A stretch of 64,000 nt of DNA. It comes from Sandaracinus sp. GTDB taxonomy: Bacteria > Myxococcota_A > Polyangia > Polyangiales > Houyiibacteriaceae. Both the position numbers and the translations under genes were made by a program. The notes beneath the pieces were generated by a model. The model ran no database searches and was not told the DNA's origin. It worked only from the letters and a program-made list of their open reading frames with translations. The DNA lies in NCBI GenBank assembly GCA_020633125.1, contig JACKEH010000014.1, positions 20,723 to 84,722 of the forward strand, given 5' to 3'. How positions within the stretch are numbered: position 1 is the stretch's first letter; each line of letters starts with the position of its first letter. This document shows positions 25,826 through 34,158 of this stretch, piece after piece.

Positions 25826-27799
25826 ATGACGAACTCGAACTGGTGGCGCGCAAGCGCCCTCTTCACCTGCCTGCTCGCGCTGAGCGGGTGCCTCTCACCT
25901 GCGGAGCCGACTCCGGATGCCTCCTCCTCCGAGGTCGTCGCCGAAGCGGTCGACCGCGACGCGCTCGCCGCGCTCCACGACGCGCGTGAACGAACAGGTT
26001 CGCGAAGCGTTGGCGGCGCGCGACCTCACCCTCGAGGACACACGCGCCGCGCTCGACGCGCTCGCCACCGACGCCGAGCGCGACGCGTGGATCGAGGAGC
26101 ATCTCGGCGACCTCGCGCTCGACCTCGACCTCCCTGCCGCGTCTGCGCTCCCGGCCCTCGAAGACGCCTCGCGCCAATGCGCCGGAGGATGGTCGGCGAC
26201 CTCGTGACCCTTCCCGAAGGTGCGGAGCCAGCGGCGTTGTCGTGTGTGGCGGGCACCTCGGTGACGGGAGGCTACTCGCGCGCTTCCACCACCGACCTGA
26301 GCAAGGTCAACCGTGGCACCGGCATGATTCGCACGTGGAAGACGGCCTCGACGATCGACGGCGAGCAGAAGGACATCCACTGGCTGGCCCGACGTCCTCG
26401 CCGACCGCACCCACAACCGCATCCGCGCGGTCGTGCGCGTCGTCGACGGCTTCAACGAAGCCTGGGCCGCGCCGCTGCTCGGCTATGCCTCGTCGGGCAT
26501 CAACCTCACGCTCGAGGTTCGCTCCGGGAACCGAGTCGTCTGCACCGACCGTCGTGTGCTGCGAGAACTACGTCCCGGGCGGCCACGCGGGCGGCGACCT
26601 CCGCCAAGAGACCTTGGCTCTCTCGTGCGACCGGGACCGCGATCCGGGCGACGCGACGACGCTGCAAGCCCGCGTCGTGCTCGAGAGCTGGGTCGCCGGC
26701 GGAGGCCTGGCCCGTGCCGAGGCGCAAGCCGAGGTCGACGTCGTGAGCATCTCCAGCACGCGCTGCGACCAGACGGTGGCGTGGCCATGCTCCGGCGGCA
26801 CGGTGCACACCGGCGACTTCGACGGAGACGGTCGCGCAGACCTGCTCTGCCACGGGCCCGGTGGTACCCGTCAGATCGACCGTGCGGCGACCGGCGGTCT
26901 CAACGACCGGACGGACCACAACCACACGAACTCGTGGTGCGAGTTCGGCGAGCTTCGTCGGCGACGTGAACGCCGACGGCCGCGACGACCTCGTCTGCAA
27001 GCTCGCCCTGACCGGTCTCGCGCTCATCGACTGGGCCGGCACCGACGGTTCGTTCTTCGGCACCAACACCCGCACCAGCACGAACTTCTGCACGCCGGGG
27101 CAGTGGCACCGCCTTGCTCGGTGACGTCGACGCCGACGGCGACGACGACTTGCTCTGCCACGACGGTTCGCGCCTCACCGTCAGCCTCGCCAGCTCGGGC
27201 CGCTTCCAGCGCGCTCGGATCTGACGACGGCCACCGTCTGCCCGCGCGGCACCATGAACCTCCACGTCGCCGACGTGAACGGCGACCGCCGCGACGACCT
27301 CGTCTGCCACGACCCCGTCCGAGGCACGCTCTCGGTCGATCTCGCCGCGAGCGCTCCGGCGGTCTACGGCACGATCGACGGCATCCCCGTGAACTGGTGC
27401 TTCCACACGGGCGCCCAGCTCACCCTGGCGGACGCCAACGGCGACGGTCGCACCGACGCGGTCTGCGCGACCGCGCCGGTGGGTGACGTGCACATCGACT
27501 TCGCCTCGACCTCGGGTCGATTCGACGGCGTCGCGACGTTCCGCGCGCTCAACTTCTGCCGGGGCACGAACCGCCGTTTCCTCGCCGGTCGTTTCGACGC
27601 CGAGGGGCCCCACGAAGGCCTGCTCTGCGACGACTCCACCGGTCGGACGATTCGGTCCGCGCTCTTTCTGAGCGCATCCACCGGCGCTGCCGCGGACCAG
27701 AGAGGCGGGTTCCTTCGGGGACCCGCCTTTTCGGCGTGGCCGTTTCGCGGCGGCGCTCGCACCAACCTCGCACCGGAACCCAGGCCCCAAAAAGGCTGA
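25826..27799 (+). pseudogene. FG-GAP/VCBS-repeat lipoprotein, frame-broken
   Basis: Exported lipoprotein with signal MTNSNWWRASALFTCLLALSGC (lipobox LSGC). A helical N-terminal region follows (VNEQVREALAARDLTLEDTRAALDAL). Next comes a domain with TTDLSKVNRGTGMIRTW and RVVDGFNEAWAAPL, then five or six calcium-loop repeats that each end in Cys: GDFDGDGRADLLC, GDVNADGRDDLVC, GDVDADGDDDLLC, ADVNGDRRDDLVC, ADANGDGRTDAVC. Such Cys-ended repeats probably build a disulfide-stabilised propeller. At least seven shifts (near 25985, 26165, 26395, 26560, 26950, 27115 and 27220) break the frame; most read as one extra base. The formal stop at 27799 lies past a terminator hairpin (27703), so the true end is probably near 27670. 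Confidence 0.75.
27703..27731 (+). terminator. Rho-independent terminator of the FG-GAP lipoprotein gene
   Basis: Arms AGGCGGGTTCC (27703-27713) and GGGACCCGCCT (27718-27728) enclose a TTCG tetraloop, with one T-G wobble, followed by TTTT. This is a strong stem. It overlaps the last formal codons of the gene, which supports an earlier true stop. Confidence 0.85.
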
Positions 27800-27800
27800 C

Positions 27801-27834
27801 GCCCCGTGGAAGAGCCGAAGCTCCTCCACGGGGC
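27801..27834. terminator. Strong hairpin, probable second terminator
   Basis: Arms GCCCCGTGGA (27801-27810) and TCCACGGGGC (27825-27834) form a perfect 10-bp stem, with an inner GAGC/GCTC pairing in the loop. The nearest T tracts (TTTTT, TTTTTT) lie 20-40 nt downstream, so it may instead be an RNA-stabilising hairpin. Confidence 0.6.
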
Positions 27835-28239
27835 CGGGGTGTGTCAGCTGGGGTTTTTGGGGTTTTTTGGAGTTGTGCTGTCTTGGGTGCGCTCTCGGCA
27901 GGGGTGCCACCGAGAGTCCGCCGCGGCGAACCGCGACGACTCCAGGAACCTAGCTCGCTGACGCGTCGCGTCAACCACGGAACCCTCTATTTTCTCGGTG
28001 TTTACCTGCGAGAAACAATGAAACACGTGCTTGACGAGGCGCGTCATAACGCAACACGTCGACGCATTGCGTCATAACCGGTCGCTCCCCGGACGCGGAT
28101 GTGTCGACCCCGTCCCGCCCACGACGGACCGTCGGCTCGCGGACGCCGGCGGAACGTGTATGGACGTCACCCTGTTTCGAGTGCCGACCTCCCGTGGGAA
28201 CCGGTGGCGCCGCGAGCCCTCCCCCGCCATGACACCGCC
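27835..28239 (+). other. Intergenic region, relatively AT-rich, with repeats; no gene seen
   Basis: About 400 bp between the FG-GAP lipoprotein and the thioesterase. It has T-rich and A-rich stretches (27855-27880; 27987-28020) that stand out from the GC-rich surroundings and contain the repeat pair listed at 28041-28078. A TTGACG at 28031 could be part of a -35 box, but no convincing -10 lies at the right distance. The thioesterase promoter probably lies here. Confidence 0.5.
28041..28078 (+). repeat. Direct repeat pair GCGTCATAAC flanking a near-palindrome
   Basis: GCGTCATAAC occurs at 28041-28050 and again at 28069-28078, start-to-start 28 bp. Between them GCAACACGTCGACGCATTGC (28051-28070) is an imperfect inverted repeat centred on GTCGAC. 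The arrangement looks like an operator for a dimeric regulator upstream of the thioesterase. Confidence 0.55.
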
Positions 28240-28703
28240 ATGATCCCCCGCGCCCCCGAGAGACCACCACCGAGAAGACCGAGATCGTGCTCCCCCAGCA
28301 CGCCAACGCCATCGGCACGGCCTTCGGCGGCACCGTGATGTCCTGGATCGACATCTGCGCCGCGGTCAGCGCGCAGCGTCATTGCAGCCGGGTCGCCGTC
28401 ACCGCTTCGGTCGACGCGCTCGATTTCGTGGCCCCGCTTCGGGTCGGCGACGTCGTCGTGCTTCGCTCGTGGGTGAACGCCGCCTTCCGCACCAGCCTCG
28501 AGGTCGAGTGTGTGGTCGAGCGCGAAGACACCACGACCGGCGCGCGGGTGCTCTGCGCCGACGCGAAGCTGACCTTCGTGAACCTCGGCCCCGACGGCCG
28601 CCCGCAACCGGTGCCGCCGCTCGCGCCCGAGACCGACGAAGAGCGCGCGCGCGAGGCCGCCGCGATCGCCCGTCGCGAGACACGTCTCGCCGCGCGACGC
28701 TGA
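28240..28703 (+). CDS. Acyl-CoA thioesterase, hotdog fold (YciA-like)
   Basis: Hydrolyses acyl-CoA to free acid and CoA; a hexameric hotdog enzyme of the cytoplasm. The conserved block LPQHANAIGTAFGGTVMSWIDICAAVSAQRH, ASVDALDFVAPLRVGDVVVLRSWV and TSLEVECVVERED is intact from 28287 onward. The likely ATG is at 28240, but this ATG is one frame off from the body. Adding one C to the run at 28245-28249 joins them and gives a normal N-terminus ending TTTEKTEIVLPQHAN. Thus one probable indel, in keeping with the shifts in the surrounding block. The C-terminus is Glu/Arg-rich. It is convergent with the murein hydrolase gene. Confidence 0.88.
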
Positions 28704-28739
28704 CATCGACGCGGACGGTCGCGTGCCGACCCGTCGCGT

Positions 28740-31733
28740 CGGCCGCGGCGGCCCTCGACTCCACACATCTGAATCTCGTAGGCCTCCCCACACGCGATGG
28801 CCGCCTCCGAGTGGTCGTTCAGGCAGCCCATGCCGGGACACCAACCGCAGAAGCCGTTCGCGACGCACGCGCCGCACTCGGTGAGCGCGGTGCAGTCCAC
28901 ACACGCGCTCGGGCTTCCCTGCCAATCGCCTTCGCAGCTCGCGCGATGCCGATCGGAGACACACTCGCCGCTCGCCGCGCAGAAGCCGCACCCGACCGCT
29001 TCGTTGCAGGCACCACACGTCGTGTGCACCGCGCACGGGTCTTCCTCCGAAGGCGTGCACGAGCCGTCGACGTTCGCGGGGTTCAGGTCCGAGCAATCGC
29101 TCGTCTCGACGGTCTCACCGCTCGACGTGCGTCGCTCCGAGACCTCGGTCGGGAAGCCACGTCACGCCGTCGCGATCCGCGTCGCTCGGCTCGTTGCCGC
29201 AGAGCGCCCACCGGCTGCACGCCGCCGCGCCTTGGGCACCGACCGCCGCGCTGCCCGCCGCGCCGTAGAGCGCCTCGTGGGTGCACCGCGCTGGTAGGTC
29301 GCGTCCTCTCGCAGCACCTCGCTCGCGCCCACCGCGTGTTGGTAGAGCGTGCCCACGAAACCGAGCGGTCCGCCTTCGCCGCTGCGCCCGAGGTAGTCCT
29401 CCGCGCGCCGCTCGCCGTCGTGCAGAAGGGCACCGCGACGTCGAGCACGCGGCACGACTCGAAGCCGAGCCCCGACGTCTCGGTCGGGAACGCGCTCGCG
29501 CCCACGCCGTGCGAGGCGACCTCCATCTGCGCGCCGAGCTCCCGCGCGAGCTCGAGCGCGCCGATGCCACGCGACGCGAGCGCCGCGTCCGTGAAGACCA
29601 TCGCGTAACCCGCGGGATCGGTCGCCACACGCGCGACGCCTCGGCTCGTCGCGTCGGCGACACGCTCGTCGAGCTCGCTCTCGCCGAAGGGCGTCGGCAG
29701 TCGCCAGCGCACGCTCGAGCCGCCACGCACGAGGTCCACGACCACACCGGCGAGCGTCTCGAGGTGCGGCTGCGGCAACGCGTCGAGCGCGTACCCGAGC
29801 GCCGCGCGCCCGCTCGTGCTCCACGGTCCGTCGGACTCGATCATGCCCGAGTAGCTGCTCGCGAAGACGAAGACCACCAGCGGCTCGTCCGTGCCGCCAC
29901 CTCGCACGTAGACGTGGTCCACGCGGCCGTGACCGGGCGTGAGCGCCGCGAGCGACGCCGCGTGCTCCGGTGCGAGCTGCAGAATCGCGCCCGTGCCTTC
30001 GCGGTGAATGCGCGCGACCTCGGCTTCGTTCGACGCGCACGCGAGCGTGAACGCGAGCGTTCGAAGCCCCATCTCGGGCGAGGCGAGGCGGTAGTCGCCA
30101 CACGCCGGAGGTTCGACGCTCTCCGTCGCCGCGTCGCAGCGCTCCGGTCGGAAACACGCGCCACCGCCGCCGCTGCGCCAACACGTGATCGCCGCCGGAC
30201 AGACCTCGGGCACACCACCGCACGACGCGAAGCACGCCGCGCCACCGCCGTGGTGACCGCAGTCGAGCACCGTCGGATGATCGTCGAAACACGCGAGCCC
30301 ACCGAGCCCCTCGAGGCAAGGAATCAGGTCGCCACACGCCGCGGAATCCACGGGCATCGGCGTCGGCTCGCCCGGCGCGGGCTCGGTCGTCCCACCGCAG
30401 CTCGTGCGCGCGAAGCCGGCCATCGGCGTGCGCAGCAGACGCGCTTCGGTCTGCGGTCCGTACGCTCCGTCTTCCGCGATCGGATCCTCGGGGTGATTCA
30501 GGTTCCACAGGCTCTGAAACGCCTGCACCGAACGCGCGCGCTGATCGGGCCCCGGTCCGTCGAAATGCACCTCGTCGCCAGCGCCGTACCAGCGAAAGCC
30601 ACCGCGGCTCATCGCGCTGCGCACGCTGCTCCAGTTGTCGACGTCGACCGCGCGTCCGCCTTGGTGGTTGCTACGACCCGGGGCCGCGGCCGCCCCACAT
30701 CCGCCGCGTCGAACGAGCGCGATTTGATCGGAGACCGGACGAAACGCGCTGTTGATCGAGAGCGGCGTCGAGTCCGCCACGCGACCGAGCGCCGCCGCCG
30801 ACTCGGGCACCATGAAGAGGTGCACGCGACCGCTCGTGGCGCGCACGTTCGGGTGCCGCACTTCGACGAACTGCCCCGGAAAGAGGCACGCCTGGTGTTG
30901 CGCGAGCTGCCGCGAGAGCCGCTCGAAACCGACGGTGCTGCAGGAGCCACGGTTCTCGCGCACTCCGTCGGCGACCGTCGGTCCGCTCGGCACCGGGGGC
31001 GGCACACGAGGATCGACCGTGCCTTCGTCGATCGTCACCGGCCGGCGCGCCCGCCCGCCAGAAGCTCGCGCCCATCTCGCCGTGCATGTTGCGCGCGAAG
31101 TCGCGGTAGCGGCCGTGGCGCTCGGTCCAACACGTCCAGCCCGGCCGGCAGCCGTTGTAGAGGTGCGTGACCGTCTTCACCCAAGCATCGAACTCGGGAT
31201 GCGCGGGCGAGTCGATCGCGTTCATCCAACGCACCGCGTCCTCGCGCGTGCGAATGCCGCGCGTGTAGGGAGAGCGACGAATCATGTCGAGCACGAAGAC
31301 GATCGACTGGCGGACGTTGCCGTCGAGATCGAGCACGTGCCGCCCGTCGCGCGCGAGCGTGTCGTCGAAGTCGCCCCCGTCGAACTGGAACATGCCGAGC
31401 CCGCCTTGGCGCGCCGAGCACGGTCCGTCGCCCGCGCCCGCGAGGACGGGACCTCCGCAGTAGTCCGAGTGCGGCCCCGAGCAGCCGTTGCGCTCCCAAT
31501 ACGGCGTCTCGCCGTTTCGGCACTGCGTCATCATCGTCTCGGCGTCCGCGAGGCCGGCGGCGAGCCACGCGCTCGTGATGCCTTGCTCGGCGTAGAGGTC
31601 GCGAATGCGCGCAGCACGGTCGCGACGCTCCGACGCCGAGAGCGCGCTCGTCGCTTCGGCGACGTCGAAGGTCGGTCCCGCGTCGCAGGCGAGCGCGAAG
31701 AGCATCACCGAGGCGCAGAAGCGAACGGTTCAC
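28740..31733 (-). pseudogene. Multidomain murein hydrolase lipoprotein, frame-broken
   Basis: Long exported cell-wall enzyme. The probable start is GTG 31733, overlapping the upstream lipoprotein stop (GTGA), giving MNRSLLRL then VMLFALACDAG, a lipoprotein signal once one base is removed near 31714. Domains: a lysozyme/transglycosylase-like part (AETMMTQCRNGETPYWERN; QGGLGMFQFDGGDFDDTLA); after a break near 31050, a VanY-type M15 peptidase with INSAFRPVSDQIAL, SNHQGGRAVDVDN and DEVHFDGPG, zinc ligands H, D and H; a peptidoglycan-binding segment (AEDGAYGPQTEARLL); a Cys-rich stretch; a domain to about 29400; and a PSI-like Cys-rich tail (CGACNEAVGCGFC, CGWCPGMGC). Further breaks are near 29410, 29290 and 29130. 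The 3' end is not located: the last frame stays open to 28379, over the thioesterase. Confidence 0.72.
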
Positions 31734-32241
31734 GGGGCACCTCGCTCGTCGTCGATGGGAAGGGCCGCGACCGAGAGCAGCGCGGTGTCGCGCTCGAGCG
31801 CGTCGCGATCGACGACCACGTCGAGCTGGGCTTCGCGCGTCTCCAGCGCGTCGAGGAAGTCCCGCGCGGTGAGGACCACCTGGCGGCGATCGGCGCGCCA
31901 TCGCGCGAGCGCGGGATCCATCGCGTGCCCGGTCCGGTCGACGCTCGCCGCCGCGACCGCCGCCTCCGCGCCTCGTCAGCCCTGCTTCGGCAAGTGCTTC
32001 CCGAAGCGAAGCGAACGCCGGGTCCGTCCTGGAACGCCTCGACCGCACGCGCCGGCTGATCGTCCGGCACCTCCACCGCGAACGGCGGCTCGTCCGCCGC
32101 CACCAAGAGCGGCACCTGCGCCTCCGGTGCCGCGTTCGCCAGATCGAGGTCCTCACCGGAGCTCGGCCCCGTTCCCGTGATTCCCGCCGGGGCGCACGCG
32201 CCGCCCAAGGCGAGAAGGAGAGTGTAGGTGGACAGGCGCAT
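31730..32241 (-). pseudogene. Small lipoprotein upstream of murein hydrolase, frame-broken
   Basis: Unknown lipoprotein of about 170 residues. ATG 32241 gives MRLSTYTLLLALGGACAPAG, with lipobox-like LGGAC. The acidic mature part follows (EDLDLANAAPEAQVPLLVAADEPPFAVEVPDDQPARAVEAFQD), then FASLREALAEAGL in a second frame, and RRQVVLTARDFLDALETREAQLDVVVDRDALERDTALLSV in a third. Breaks lie near 32020 and 31940. The stop overlaps the hydrolase start by 4 nt, so the two form a unit; the lipoprotein may control or anchor the hydrolase. An AT-rich stretch at 32265-32295 upstream may hold the promoter. Confidence 0.6.
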
Positions 32242-32479
32242 GGGTGGTCGCTTGAGCAACCACCGAGCCACATCGAAATTCACACGACAATTCGCCGAAC
32301 GGCCACGCGAGTGGCCCTCACCGACCCCGCGATCGCGAGGGTCCCCCGTCGCGGAATGGGGCTCATCGTCTCCAGCGATACGACGTCGACCGGGGATCGA
32401 CTTCGGGGCTGGAGACACGAGACCCCGCGCCCTTGACAGGAGTCTCGGCCCTACGCGAGCGAGGACGAACGACGACGCG

Positions 32480-33574
32480 TCAGCCGAAGCGAAGCTCGAC
32501 CCACGTCCCGCGGTCGGCCGGCCCTCGGCACGCCCACGCGCGCTTCTCCGCTGGCGACGCGATGAAGACCGCGTTGGTCGCCGTGCCCTGCCCGTCCTCC
32601 GCGTAGCGGTTCACGCTGAGGATGCCCTGGCTGCGATCCGCGAACACCGCCTTGAGCCCGGGGACGTCGAGCCCGCCCTTCGTCAGCTGCGCGCCGAGCG
32701 TCTCGAAACGACGACGGCTGCTCTCGCTCGGCTCCTCGCCTTCGAGGTCGCGGTGCAGCGGCGACAGGCAATGGTTCGTGCGCCAGAGCGGCCCCTCGGA
32801 GGTGTCGCGCAAGAAGCTCGCGTTCGGCGAGGCCTCCCACTCGACCTGCTTGTCCGCGTCGGCGAGCCAATACGTGTGCGCGCCCGCGTGCGGCGCGCCC
32901 TTCACGTGGCCCATCGCTTCGTCGACGTTCGCCGAGCGCACGGCGCGGTGAAGGATCGAGAGGTACCCGACGCCCGGCTTGCTGCCGTAGGTCTTGATGT
33001 TCGTGGTGCCGACCGCGAGGCCGTGCGCGTTCATGCCCACGAGCGTGAGGCACCCGCTGCAGGTCACCGCCCACGTCTCGGGCCCCTCCGCCGGGCGGCG
33101 GTGCACGCCGATCACGAAGTCGACGTCGGGCGGATTGAGGTCCCAGGTCTGCCCGACGAGCGCCTCGCCGCTGGCGGTGAACCCGCCCGGCAACATCACG
33201 CTCGAGCAGCCCTCGGAGACCGCGTTCTTCGTCATCGGCTCGCCTCGCTCGGCGGAGAGCAACACCGCGTCACGCAGGTCGGTCATGTTCGCGACCGTGA
33301 AGAGCTTCGCCGCGTCGAGGCCGGCGCCTTCCGCGAGCCCGCAATGCTCCGCGTGGCCCTCCGGGTCCCACGCCTCGTAAATCGCGAAGCCCTCGCGACC
33401 GACCTCGAGCAAACGCTCCCAGCCGCCTTGGCCTCGGTCGGCGAAGTACGCGCGCACCGCGTCGAGCCGCATCGCGACGAAGTCGTTCACCTTCGCGCGA
33501 AACGCTTCGCCTTGGCCACGCCCCATCTCGCGCGGGGTCCCACTCACTTCGACGATCGGCAGCTCCAACGACAT
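32480..33574 (-). CDS. C45-type autoproteolytic acyltransferase/hydrolase
   Basis: Ntn-hydrolase of the C45 family (acyl-CoA:6-aminopenicillanic acid acyltransferase-like), which cuts itself to expose an N-terminal Cys and then acts on amide bonds. The likely nucleophile is C123 in NAVSEGCSSVML. Other family segments are GQGEAFRAKV near the start, GQTWDLNPPDVDFVI, GCLTLVGMNAHGLAVGTTNIKT, YWLADADKQVEWE and RTNHCLSPLH. The 364-residue chain is intact, though it lies inside the frame-broken block. ATG 33574 begins MSLELPIVEVSGTPREMGRG; the open frame extends far upstream but only as antisense of other genes. No signal peptide is seen, so it is a cytoplasmic amidohydrolase with unknown substrate. 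Confidence 0.88.
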   Translation of the reverse strand: MSLELPIVEVSGTPREMGRGQGEAFRAKVNDFVAMRLDAVRAYFADRGQGGWERLLEVGREGFAIYEAWDPEGHAEHCGLAEGAGLDAAKLFTVANMTDLRDAVLLSAERGEPMTKNAVSEGCSSVMLPGGFTASGEALVGQTWDLNPPDVDFVIGVHRRPAEGPETWAVTCSGCLTLVGMNAHGLAVGTTNIKTYGSKPGVGYLSILHRAVRSANVDEAMGHVKGAPHAGAHTYWLADADKQVEWEASPNASFLRDTSEGPLWRTNHCLSPLHRDLEGEEPSESSRRRFETLGAQLTKGGLDVPGLKAVFADRSQGILSVNRYAEDGQGTATNAVFIASPAEKRAWACRGPADRGTWVELRFG

Positions 33575-33748
33575 GCGGAGGTCATGGAGCAACGGCTCGA
33601 ACGAGGCAACTCGGTGGGCGACGCGGCGAGCCTCCCGAGCGGCGTGGGACGGCTCACCTGGCGCATGCTTGACAGAACGCCGTTTCCCCTCAGATTCGGC
33701 CGGATTCGCGCGCTCCGCCGCGCTCAGACGACCTTCGAGAGCAGCACC

Positions 33749-34054
33749 ATGCCGACCTACGAGTACCGATGCGATGCCTGCGGGCACGAGTTCGAGAAGG
33801 AGCAACGCATCAGCGACAAGCCCATCAAGAAGTGCCCGAGCTGCGGCGCCATGAAGGCGCGGCGCATGATCGGCGGCACGGGCTTCATCCTGAAGGGCGG
33901 CGGCTGGTACTCGGACCTCTACTCGGGTCCCTCGAACAGCAGCGCGAAGTCGTCGAGCAGCGAGAGCAGCTCCAGCAGCAGCGAGAGCAGCTCCAGCAGC
34001 GCGACCACGACGACCGAGAGCAAGCCCGCCAAGTCCAAGAAGAAGAAGGACTGA
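33749..34054 (+). CDS. FmdB-family zinc ribbon protein with Ser-rich tail
   Basis: A 101-residue FmdB/CxxC zinc-ribbon regulator-like protein. MPTYEYRCDACGHEFE gives the first CxxC (C8, C11) and KKCPSCG the second (C29, C32). The conserved GGTGFILKGGGWYSDLY follows, and then an unusual tail of about 40 residues made of Ser/Glu then Thr runs, ending in a Lys cluster (SKPAKSKKKKD). FmdB proteins are small zinc binders proposed to act in transcription; the role here is unknown. It is transcribed alone, divergent from the C45 gene and convergent with pcrA. Confidence 0.92.
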   Translation: MPTYEYRCDACGHEFEKEQRISDKPIKKCPSCGAMKARRMIGGTGFILKGGGWYSDLYSGPSNSSAKSSSSESSSSSSESSSSSATTTTESKPAKSKKKKD

Positions 34055-34158
34055 GCTCGCGAGCGCCGCGAACGGCGGTCCGCGCGGCGCATACACGCGG
34101 GGTCCTCGTACGGACGCCGTGGTGTGACGTACCGGCGTGCACGCCCGAGCCGACGTGC

